This document shows positions 25,566-32,239 of a stretch of DNA of 34,471 bases, in pieces. The notes under the pieces are model-generated. The model was not told the DNA's origin. It made no database searches and worked only from the letters and a program-made list of their open reading frames with translations. Source of the stretch: Anaerolineae bacterium (GTDB lineage Bacteria > Chloroflexota > Anaerolineae > Aggregatilineales > Ch27). The translations under genes and the position numbers were made by a program. The stretch is from the NCBI GenBank assembly GCA_013178165.1, contig JABLXG010000035.1:1-34471 (forward strand), given 5' to 3'. The number at the start of each line of letters is the position of its first letter. The stretch's first letter is position 1.

Positions 25566-26468
25566 CTATACTTTCTGGCGGCGGGCCACGCCGAACAGGC
25601 CGGTGGGCCGGACGACCAGGATGAGCAGCAGCAGGGCAAAGGCGATCGGATCGCGCCAGGTAGAGGAAATGCCAAATGGTTCCCCCAGAGCGACGACAAA
25701 GATCTCCACAAAGCCCAGCAGCAACCCTCCCACAAAGGCCCCACGGATGTCCCCGATGCCGCCGACTACCGCGGCGATGAACGCCTTCCAGCCCACCCGC
25801 AGGCCCATGTACGGGTTGAGGACGGGGAAGGCAACGCCCCACAGGATGCCACCAGCGGCGCCCAGGCCCGTGCCGAGCATGAAGGTCAGCGAGATGATCT
25901 GATCCTGGGAGACGCCCATCAGCGGCACGGCGAATTTGTCGTAGGAAATGGCCCGCATGGCCATACCCCACTTGGTGCGTTGCACGATCAGGTACAGGCC
26001 CAGGAAGAGCAGCAGGGCCAGCACGATGATGATGATCTTGACGTTGGTGATGCTGAAGCCGCCGATGGTGTACACCTCCGACACAATGAAGTTCTGGGGG
26101 TAGTTGCGCGGGTCGGCGCCGGTCAGGGCCAGCATGCCATTTTCCAGCAGCAGCCCGACGCCTAGGGCGGTGATCACGACCGACAGGCGCGACGCCCGGC
26201 GCAGGGGCTTGTAGGCCACGCGCTCAATGGTAACGCCCAGCAGCGCGGTCAGCACCATGGACAGGATCAGGGTCGGGATGAACGGCAGCTTCAACACCAT
26301 CGAGCCGAAGACGCCGAGGAATGCCCCGAACATGAAGATGTCGCCGTGCGCGAAGTTGATGAGCAGCAGCACGCCATAGACCATCGAGTAACCCAGGGCG
26401 ACCAGGGCATAGAGGCTGCCCAGCTGGAGGGCGTTGACGAACTGCTGAAGCAAAAAGGTCAGGTCCAT
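25566..26468 (-). CDS. livH: HAAT-family ABC transporter permease LivH
   Basis: A 300-residue membrane protein of the LivH family with about eight hydrophobic spans. Family stretches are FVNALQLGSLYALVALGYSMVYGVLLLINFAHGDIFMFGAF, LRRASRLSVVITALGVGLLLEN, and GWKAFIAAVVGGIGDIRGAFVGGLLLG. The start is ATG 26468 (MDLTFLLQQFVNAL). An upstream in-frame start at 26558 would add 30 non-hydrophobic residues and run through the livK-livH hairpin. It forms the translocation pore with LivM. Confidence 0.94.
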   Translation of the reverse strand: MDLTFLLQQFVNALQLGSLYALVALGYSMVYGVLLLINFAHGDIFMFGAFLGVFGSMVLKLPFIPTLILSMVLTALLGVTIERVAYKPLRRASRLSVVITALGVGLLLENGMLALTGADPRNYPQNFIVSEVYTIGGFSITNVKIIIIVLALLLFLGLYLIVQRTKWGMAMRAISYDKFAVPLMGVSQDQIISLTFMLGTGLGAAGGILWGVAFPVLNPYMGLRVGWKAFIAAVVGGIGDIRGAFVGGLLLGFVEIFVVALGEPFGISSTWRDPIAFALLLLILVVRPTGLFGVARRQKV

Positions 26469-26546
26469 CGCGATTCTCCGGTTGGCTGGATGTGCCGCGG
26501 CGATCAGAAGCCGGCCACCGCCTAGCGGCGCTGCCGGAACGGAAGA

Positions 26547-26576
26547 CGAGCGCCCCACCAGGCAGCGGGGCGCTCG
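26547..26576 (-). terminator. Strong stem-loop between livK and livH
   Basis: A perfect 10-bp stem (CGAGCGCCCC with GGGGCGCTCG) and a 10-nt loop lie in the 121-bp gap after livK. On the minus strand it is followed by a pyrimidine-rich run but no clean U-tract. It may partly terminate or stabilise the livK 3' end, raising binding protein over permease; this is inference. Confidence 0.55.
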
Positions 26577-26589
26577 CCGTGAGTGGCCG

Positions 26590-27792
26590 TTACGAGCTGG
26601 TTTCTACCGTCTCAGGTGGGAAGCCAGCCGGGCAGGCGGTGTCGTAGTAGGTGAAGGCGCCATCCTTGATCTGGATGATCACCGCGCACTTGATCGGATC
26701 GCCCTGCTCGTCGAAGCTCATCAGGCCGGTGACGCCCTCAAACAGTTCGATGGAGGCCAGGGCTTCACGCACGTCCTCGCGCTCCAGCGACTGGGCGTTA
26801 GTGATGGCCATAAAGAGCATCTGGAAGGCGTCATAGGTCAGCGCGGCCACGTCATCCGGCTTGGCACCGTACAGCTCTTCGTAGCGGCTGATGAAAGCCT
26901 GGGCGACATCGGTGGCGATGTCCGGCGCGTAATGGGTGCTGAAGAACAGCCCCTCACAGGCTTCGCCGCACAGCGTGAGCAGGTCGGGCGTGCCCCAGCT
27001 GTCGCTGCCGACGATCGGGCCTTCATAGCCCAGCTGGCGGGCCTGCTGGACGATCAGCGGCACCTCGTTGTAGTACTGCGGGGTGAAGATCACATCCGGG
27101 TTGGCGCGGATGATGTTGGTGAGCTGCGAGCTGAAGTCCGTGTCGCCAGTGGTGAAGCTCTCAAAAGCGACGATTTCGATCCCGGCCTCAACTGCCGCAT
27201 CGCGGAAGTTCTCTGCCAGACCCTTGGGGTAGTCGCTGGCGATGTCATAGAGCACGGCGGCCGTCTTGGCCTCGAACTCCTTGGAGACAAAACCAGCTAC
27301 CACCGGCCCCTGGAAGGGGTCAAGGAAGGCAGCGCGGAAGACCCAGGGCCGATCCAGGGTGGTGTTGGGGTTGGTCGACCACGGGCTGATCATCGGCGTC
27401 TCACGGTCATTGGCCACCTGGCCGGCGGGCACGGCTTCCACGCTGGCCTGCGGGCCGATGATGGCCAGCACCTCTTCATCGACGATCAGACGGGTAGCGG
27501 CGGCTACCGCCGACTCGCCCTTAGATTCGCTGTCTTCCACAAGAATGACTACTTCGTAGTTTTCGTCATTGATCTTCAGGCCGCAGGCGGCGTTGATCTC
27601 ATCTACCACCATTTCGGCTGCTTCAACGGTGCTCTGCCCCACTTTGGGCCGGTCGCCCGTCAGCGAGGCAATCACCCCAATAACCACTTCGCCAACAAAA
27701 TTACACTCCTCCTGGGCCGCCAGAGGCAGGCCGCCGAAAGCGGTGACGACCACCGCTACCAACAGAGCAAGGGTGACGAGACGCTTGGGCAT
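26590..27792 (-). CDS. livK: HAAT-family periplasmic substrate-binding protein
   Basis: A 400-residue exported type I periplasmic-binding protein. Residues 1-25 are a classic Sec signal (MPKRLVTLALLVAVVVTAFGG, then LPLAAQ). The mature part shows the two-lobe family pattern: VVIGVIASLTGDRPKVGQSTVEAAEMVVDEINAACG, EVLAIIGPQASVEAVPAGQVANDRETPMISPWSTNP, and KTAAVLYDIASDYPKGLAENF. Substrate is branched-chain amino acids by family default, but urea, amides or aromatic acids are also possible and cannot be told from sequence alone. The signal peptidase site (LAAQ-EE) lacks a lipobox cysteine, so the protein is soluble or wall-retained. It is the first gene of the operon. Confidence 0.92.
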   Translation of the reverse strand: MPKRLVTLALLVAVVVTAFGGLPLAAQEECNFVGEVVIGVIASLTGDRPKVGQSTVEAAEMVVDEINAACGLKINDENYEVVILVEDSESKGESAVAAATRLIVDEEVLAIIGPQASVEAVPAGQVANDRETPMISPWSTNPNTTLDRPWVFRAAFLDPFQGPVVAGFVSKEFEAKTAAVLYDIASDYPKGLAENFRDAAVEAGIEIVAFESFTTGDTDFSSQLTNIIRANPDVIFTPQYYNEVPLIVQQARQLGYEGPIVGSDSWGTPDLLTLCGEACEGLFFSTHYAPDIATDVAQAFISRYEELYGAKPDDVAALTYDAFQMLFMAITNAQSLEREDVREALASIELFEGVTGLMSFDEQGDPIKCAVIIQIKDGAFTYYDTACPAGFPPETVETSS

Positions 27793-28212
27793 AGTGTTTT
27801 CTTCTCCCTTCTGCTGGTGTTTGTAATGCTTGATCTATTTGACTGCGGTGAAGCGCATTCAGTTACCCTGACAAAAGCAATAGGCAATCTCCTTTGCCGA
27901 GCACGGCGCAAAGACCTCAACTGGGGCAGGTCGCAGGCGGAAGCAAGGCCAGAACAAGAGCGCCAGACTCCGCACCGCGAACGGCCCTTGAACGGATCGG
28001 AAATGGATCGCCCTGCCGCCCCGGAGAACCGGTGTCCGGCAAGTAGGCTGGAGCGTCCCGCTCATGACAGGACAGGCGGGCATCCATTTCCTGCAGTTTT
28101 GGCTATGCTTAGTGTACAGGAATTTTGTGTGCGTCAAAACGGGTTTTGCCGGTTCCGGCGGGGTGATGATCGCTTTGCATGCCGTATTCTACTACCGGGC
28201 AGGTGGGACATT
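27793..28212. other. Divergent intergenic region livK / alr, 420 bp
   Basis: The region separates minus-strand livK from plus-strand alr. I see no coding region: plus-strand frames across it are continuations of antisense shadow of livK. It must hold two promoters. Weak candidates are TATTCT near 28188 for alr and a TTCACC/CATTAC pair (18-bp spacing) for livK, neither convincing. No CRP-like box of the type found at 14502 or 29471 is present. Confidence 0.6.
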
Positions 28213-29394
28213 ATGCCTGAATCAACGTTCTTTTCACCGTCTATAGCAGCTCCGCTAACTTTCATCGAGGTCGATCTGGATGCTATTGTGCGTAATCTGC
28301 GGGCGATCAAAGCCCATATTGACCCATCGGTACAGATTGTCGCCGTCGTCAAGGCCAATGCCTACGGGCATGGTGCGGTGGCGGTGGCGCGGGCGGCACT
28401 GTTCGCCGGGGCATCGTGTCTGGCCGTCGCCCGGGTGATGGAAGGGGTGCAATTGCGCCAGGAAGGCATTACCGCCCCGATCCTGGTGCTGGGTTACACC
28501 ATGCCCGCCGAGGCAATCGTCGGCGTGGATCATAATCTGACTTTGACCGTCACCGAGGCGCATATCGCCGAACAGGTATCGGCGCGGGCGGTCGCCAGCG
28601 GGCGGTTGGCCGCCGTGCATGTCAAAGTCGATACAGGCATGGGGCGTTTTGGCCTGTTGCCGGAAGAGGTGGTTCCTTTTTTGCGGCGGCTCGCCGCTCT
28701 GCCCGGCCTGCGGCTGCAAGGCATCTTCACCCACTTTGCGGCGGCGGATGCCGCCGACCAGACGTATACGCGTCGTCAGTTTGCCGTGTTCCAGGAGGTG
28801 CTGCAGGCGGCTCAGGCGGCGGGGATCGCCTTCCCGTTGCGACATGCTGCCAACAGCGCCGCCGCGTTGAGCCTGCCGGAAACACACCTGGACGCTGTAC
28901 GGATCGGCCTTGCCATGTACGGTTTGCGCCCCTCCGCTGAAGTGGAGCCGCCCGTTGCTCTGCAGCCGGTGCTGACGCTCCACAGCCATGTAGCCCGCGT
29001 GCGCGTCCTGCCAGCGGGCGCGAGCATCGGCTATGGCTGCGCGTATACCACGCCGCGCGCGATGCCGGTGGCCCTGGTTCCTGTTGGTTACGGGGATGGG
29101 TATCACCGCGTTCTTTCCAACCGGGGTAGTGTCCTGATCAATGGCTGCCGCTGCCCGATCCTGGGGCGGGTGAGCATGGATCAGATCGTGGTCGATGTCT
29201 CGGAAGCCGGGGCAGTGGCGGTTGAAGATGAAGTGGTGTTGATCGGGCAACAGGGCGCGGCCCGCATCGACGCGGAAGAGGTGGCGCAATTGGCGGACAC
29301 GATCAACTACGAGGTCGTGACGGCGCTGACCGCCCGTGTGCCGCGCCTGTACCGGACGGACGATCCGGCGCTGCGGGCCGCGCTGGGGCGGTAG
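28213..29394 (+). CDS. alr: Alanine racemase
   Basis: A 393-residue fold-type III PLP enzyme that makes D-alanine for peptidoglycan. Lys47 in VVKANAYGHG carries PLP, and Tyr278 in SIGYGCAYT is the opposing catalytic base. HVKVDTGMGRFG, HAANSAA and VPVGYGDGY are further family motifs. The frame is open far upstream (to 26482), but the family N-terminus starts at ATG 28213, with AGGTGG just upstream. Everything before is antisense to livK. It stands alone between the liv and sulfur operons. Its presence suggests D-Ala-containing peptidoglycan, which is informative if the host belongs to the Chloroflexota. Confidence 0.95.
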   Translation: MPESTFFSPSIAAPLTFIEVDLDAIVRNLRAIKAHIDPSVQIVAVVKANAYGHGAVAVARAALFAGASCLAVARVMEGVQLRQEGITAPILVLGYTMPAEAIVGVDHNLTLTVTEAHIAEQVSARAVASGRLAAVHVKVDTGMGRFGLLPEEVVPFLRRLAALPGLRLQGIFTHFAAADAADQTYTRRQFAVFQEVLQAAQAAGIAFPLRHAANSAAALSLPETHLDAVRIGLAMYGLRPSAEVEPPVALQPVLTLHSHVARVRVLPAGASIGYGCAYTTPRAMPVALVPVGYGDGYHRVLSNRGSVLINGCRCPILGRVSMDQIVVDVSEAGAVAVEDEVVLIGQQGAARIDAEEVAQLADTINYEVVTALTARVPRLYRTDDPALRAALGR

Positions 29395-29470
29395 GGGCGG
29401 GCGACGGGGCTGCGAGCGGCAGGTGAAAACAGGCAGAGATATATTCCGATAATTCCGACCATTAAACTTA

Positions 29471-29486
29471 TGTGACATTTGTCACA
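29471..29486. promoter_or_regulatory. CRP/FNR-like operator, distal of tandem pair
   Basis: TGTGA-CATTTG-TCACA: both half-sites match the CRP-type consensus exactly. It lies about 93 bp upstream of the ArsR-gene start codon and 23 bp (centre to centre) from a second copy. Confidence 0.6.
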
Positions 29487-29493
29487 AGCTTTC

Positions 29494-29509
29494 TGTGAAA
29501 TTCCTCACA
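29494..29509. promoter_or_regulatory. CRP/FNR-like operator, proximal of tandem pair
   Basis: TGTGA-AATTCC-TCACA, again with exact half-sites. Its centre is 23 bp, about two helical turns, from the neighbouring site, so two dimers could bind the same face of the DNA upstream of the sulfur operon. Confidence 0.6.
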
Positions 29510-29526
29510 CGGCAGCGCCCAAAAAC

Positions 29527-29544
29527 TATTCGACAATCCGAATA
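29527..29544. promoter_or_regulatory. Inverted repeat, candidate ArsR-family operator
   Basis: TATTCG-N6-CGAATA is a perfect inverted repeat about 35 bp upstream of the ArsR-type gene. ArsR-family repressors commonly bind such ATTC/GAAT-type palindromes overlapping their own promoter. Related direct repeats, ATCCGA at 29536 and 29544 and ATTCCGA at 29443 and 29452, lie on either side. Confidence 0.45.
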
Positions 29545-29578
29545 TCCGATTATGTGAACAAGAGCCAGGGGGTAGCCT

Positions 29579-29938
29579 ATGGATTCCCAGCTGGTGCAGG
29601 AAGTTGAATTGCTTTACAGGCAGGTGTGCCATGCCATGGGCGACCCCAAGCGTCTGATGATCCTGTACGCGCTGGCTGGTGGGCAGCGACGTTATGTCAG
29701 CGAGCTGGCCGAGGAGCTGGGCATGCCCCAGCCGACCGTCTCCCGTCACCTCAAAATCCTGCGCGATCGATGCCTGGTCACGGCTACCCGCGACGGTGCA
29801 ACGGTGTATTACACCCTCAAGGATGAGCGCATCATTCAGGCGTTGGATCTGCTGCGGGCCATGCTACGCGATCGCCTGGCCGAGCAGGCGCAACTGGCTG
29901 AGTTCAACGCGCTCAGTGCCGGGCTGGATAACACCTGA
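29579..29938 (+). CDS. ArsR-family transcriptional regulator
   Basis: A 119-residue winged-helix protein. The helix-turn-helix spans about residues 38-61 (RYVSELAEELGMPQPTVSRHLKIL) and the wing is DRCLVTATRDGATVYYTL. The classic metal-binding ELCVCDL motif is replaced by SELAEELG, so it is not an arsenic or cadmium sensor of that type. Two cysteines exist (C17 and C65). Sulfide/persulfide sensors of the SqrR/BigR type also use a Cys pair, but at other positions, so the match is only suggestive. It opens an operon of sulfur-related genes and has a candidate self-operator at 29527-29544. It probably represses the operon. Confidence 0.88.
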   Translation: MDSQLVQEVELLYRQVCHAMGDPKRLMILYALAGGQRRYVSELAEELGMPQPTVSRHLKILRDRCLVTATRDGATVYYTLKDERIIQALDLLRAMLRDRLAEQAQLAEFNALSAGLDNT

Positions 29939-29977
29939 CCTTTCGCTGTTTCAGGGCCATAGATAAGGAGTCAATTT

Positions 29978-31024
29978 ATGAGAAGAGCGAAGCCGTTGAT
30001 ATGGCTCCTGCTCTTGACGGGGGGGATGGCGCTGATCACGCTGACGCTGCTGGTCACAGCAGCCCCGGCTGCGGCGCAGTGTGGCTCCTCGGCGACCTCA
30101 TGCAAGAACTGCCATGAGGTCAACGCTGAATACCCCGTCAACGGGTCAGGAGACTGGCACATCAGTCACGCTTTCGGTGACTTTTGCGCCTTTTGCCACG
30201 CGGGCAACATCCAGGCGACAGCGATGGATGCTGCCCACGAAGGCATGGTCTACCCGCTGGCCGATCCACAGGCTTCCTGTCAGGCCTGCCATCCGGCGGA
30301 CTACATGGATCAGGCCGGGATCTATGCCGTGGCGCTGGGGGTTGACCTGAGTGCGGGAGTATCCGGCGAGGCATCTGGTGGCGGGGGCAGTGCAAGTGGG
30401 GGTGGCGGCGCGACAACCAACCCCGCCGATATCCCGCCGCAGCCGATCGCGCCGCCGGGCGAGCGGCACGCCAGCGGTGCGCTGATCGACTACAACCGCC
30501 GTTATGAGATTGAAGTGCTGGGCAAGCTTGATACATCGCAGGTCGGCAACCTGATCCTGGCGGTGATGGCTGTGCTGCTGCTGGGCGTTGGCGCGGCGCT
30601 GGTCTGGCGCTTTGAGGGGTTGGGGGAAGCCTGGCGCAGGGCGCGCGCCGTCCCGCCGGAGTCAGATTGGCGGCGGCTGGCAGCCAGCGGCGCTTACACC
30701 GGGCGTATGCCCCTGACGGCCCAGATGCGTGCTGCCAGCGTTCAGGTGCCGGTGGTAGTTGCGCCGATCGCCCCGACTCCGGTCGCCTCACCGCCGGCAC
30801 CTGTTGCTCCGACCGCCGGGGTGGTTGATCTGGATCGGCTTGACGCGCCGACCCGTCGGGCACTGGAGACGCTGCTGGCCGACTCACGGCACGGTGGAGC
30901 AATCCTGCGGGCGCTCAGCCGTCTGGACCCGGCCCTGATCAACAGCCTGTCCGGTCTGTCGCGCCAGGATCGTATGCTGCTGCTGGCCGTTGTTGAGCAG
31001 CTAGGGGGAGAGTCTGAGGCATGA
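29978..31024 (+). CDS. Membrane-anchored triheme cytochrome c
   Basis: A 348-residue protein. Residues 1-33 form an export signal (LIWLLLLTGGMALITLTLLV...AAAQ). Three CXXCH heme sites follow: C42-H46 (CKNCH), C70-H74 (CAFCH) and C101-H105 (CQACH). Residues 130-165 are a Gly/Ser/Pro-rich linker, and 190-211 a single transmembrane span (GNLILAVMAVLLLGVGAALVW). A cytoplasmic tail of about 135 residues has an Ala/Pro-rich stretch and a helical end (DLDRLDAPTRRALETLLADSR). It is likely an electron carrier between the membrane and the exported molybdoenzyme encoded downstream. The tail is not recognised. The start ATG 29978 follows AAGGAG. Its stop overlaps the next start (ATGA). Confidence 0.85.
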   Translation: MRRAKPLIWLLLLTGGMALITLTLLVTAAPAAAQCGSSATSCKNCHEVNAEYPVNGSGDWHISHAFGDFCAFCHAGNIQATAMDAAHEGMVYPLADPQASCQACHPADYMDQAGIYAVALGVDLSAGVSGEASGGGGSASGGGGATTNPADIPPQPIAPPGERHASGALIDYNRRYEIEVLGKLDTSQVGNLILAVMAVLLLGVGAALVWRFEGLGEAWRRARAVPPESDWRRLAASGAYTGRMPLTAQMRAASVQVPVVVAPIAPTPVASPPAPVAPTAGVVDLDRLDAPTRRALETLLADSRHGGAILRALSRLDPALINSLSGLSRQDRMLLLAVVEQLGGESEA

Positions 31025-31563
31025 AGTGGCTGCTGAAGCAATTGCGCAAGGATCTGTGGTCGCCGGAAGTAGCCGGGGTAGGGCTGGGACTGGTGTACGT
31101 CTTTGCCCTGTGGTTCGCACACCGCGCTCCCGGTGCATCCGGTACGTTCTTCAATGCGGCGGCGATCGTTGGTAAGCCGCTAACGGCTTCGGACCCGGCC
31201 AACCAGTTCTTTGTGGTGACCTTCCCACCGCTGACCGAGGGGCTGGGCTGGCAGTTCTGGATGCTGGTCGGCATCTTCCTGGGGGCGCTGGCTTCGGTGC
31301 TGATCGCCGGGAAGTTCAAATGGACGCTGGTGCCCCTTGAGCAGTGGAAAGATGTTTTCGGACCGTCGGTACGCAAGCGCTGGATCGTGGCCTTTGTCGG
31401 CGGCATCTTCCTGCAGATCGGGGCGGGGATTGCTGGCGGTTGCACCAGTGGCCTGGCCCTGGCGGGTGGCGTCCAGCTCAGCCCGGCGGCGTTTCTGTTC
31501 ATCCCCGGCATCTTCATTAGCGGGGCGCTTGTACAGCTGCTCGTTTACCGGGAACGGTATTAG
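31021..31563 (+). CDS. YeeE/YedE (DUF395) family transporter, first half
   Basis: A 180-residue membrane protein with about four hydrophobic spans. It carries the YeeE/YedE motif GAGIAGGCTSGLALAGG (Cys141), one of the cysteines on the sulfur-conducting path of the thiosulfate importer family. Full-length YeeE has two such motifs in one chain; here, as in PmpA/PmpB-type pairs, the two halves are separate genes, and the second follows 18 bp later. Likely substrate is thiosulfate or another reactive sulfur (or selenium) species. Its ATG overlaps the cytochrome gene's stop codon. Confidence 0.88.
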   Translation: MKWLLKQLRKDLWSPEVAGVGLGLVYVFALWFAHRAPGASGTFFNAAAIVGKPLTASDPANQFFVVTFPPLTEGLGWQFWMLVGIFLGALASVLIAGKFKWTLVPLEQWKDVFGPSVRKRWIVAFVGGIFLQIGAGIAGGCTSGLALAGGVQLSPAAFLFIPGIFISGALVQLLVYRERY

Positions 31564-31581
31564 ACAGGGGGCGCATAAACT

Positions 31582-32226
31582 ATGTCTGTCGGCGATATTC
31601 TGCTTGCTTTGGCGCTCGGCTTTGTCTTTGGCTGGGTGCTGGATAAAGGCGGCCTGAACCGCTACTACAAGATCGCCAACGTCTTCCGCTTCACCGATCT
31701 GACCGTGCTGCGCTTTATGATGATGGGCATGGCAGTCGGAATGGTCGGCATCTATACCCTCAAGTACTTCGGGCTGGCGGATCTGACCGCTGTCTCGGCG
31801 ACGGTACTGGCCGGGAACCTGATCGGTGGCGCTATCTTTGGCGTGGGGATGTCCCTCTCCGGGTTCTGACCGGGCACCTGCATCGCGGGCGGTGCTCGCG
31901 GCCAATTGGATTACCTTATTCCGGGTTTGCTCGGTTTCCTCACTGGCGGCCTGATCTTCGGCCTGATTTACCGTACTGATCTGATTCAGTGGCTCCTGAC
32001 GGCCGGGCGACCGGAACTGGCCTATGCCAAGCTGCCGGACCTGCTCGGCGTGGATCCGCTGCTGCTCACCTTCGTGTTCGCCGAGGCTATCCTGCTCTTG
32101 CTGTACGTGCTGGGCAAGACCCGGGCGCGGCGGCGGGACGTGCTGGAAGCGGCGGTCGAGCGGGAACGGCTTGAGGCCGGCCTGATCGACGCTGCTGAGG
32201 CGCAGACCCAGGGCACGGGCGACTAG
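31582..32226 (+). CDS. YeeE/YedE family transporter, second half; probable selenoprotein (in-frame TGA at 31867)
   Basis: Read through the TGA at 31867-31869, this is a 214-residue membrane protein. Residues 1-95 end in the family motif GVGMSLSGF. The next codon is TGA (position 96), followed directly by PGTCIAGGARGQLDYLIPGLLGFLTGG, the normal continuation of the family (consensus SGxCPGT). The TGA thus replaces the conserved, substrate-contacting cysteine, and the frame stays open for 118 more codons to TAG at 32224. The two parts together equal one complete half-transporter; neither would on its own. A hairpin follows the TGA. Selenocysteine insertion is the best reading. A stop, a sequencing error (TGC or TGT to TGA) or a recent pseudogene remain possible. 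It pairs with the gene 18 bp upstream. Confidence 0.8.
31867..31901 (+). promoter_or_regulatory. Candidate bacterial SECIS element
   Basis: Two alternative hairpins lie just 3' of the TGA. The first pairs 31871-31878 (CGGGCACC) with 31891-31898 (GGTGCTCG), 8 bp with one G-U. A bulged U (31879) and a further GC/GC pair then lead to a 7-nt loop, as in E. coli fdhF. Its loop starts 12 nt after the TGA, which is short. The second pairs 31883-31887 with 31897-31901 and opens its loop 18 nt after the TGA with GG, within the usual spacing and with the required loop G. The two are mutually exclusive. Confidence 0.5.
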
Positions 32227-32239
32227 GGGAGAGGATCGC

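Noticed and set aside
26482-28212. Open plus-strand frame joined to alr, giving a 970-residue protein
   Set aside because: The extra 577 residues are antisense to livK and have no family features; alanine racemase is complete from 28213 with its own ribosome-binding site.
31582-31869. Two separate short proteins (95 and 106 residues) instead of one
   Set aside because: Neither part alone makes a YeeE half, and the break sits on the conserved cysteine codon, so TGA recoding explains the data better than two genes.
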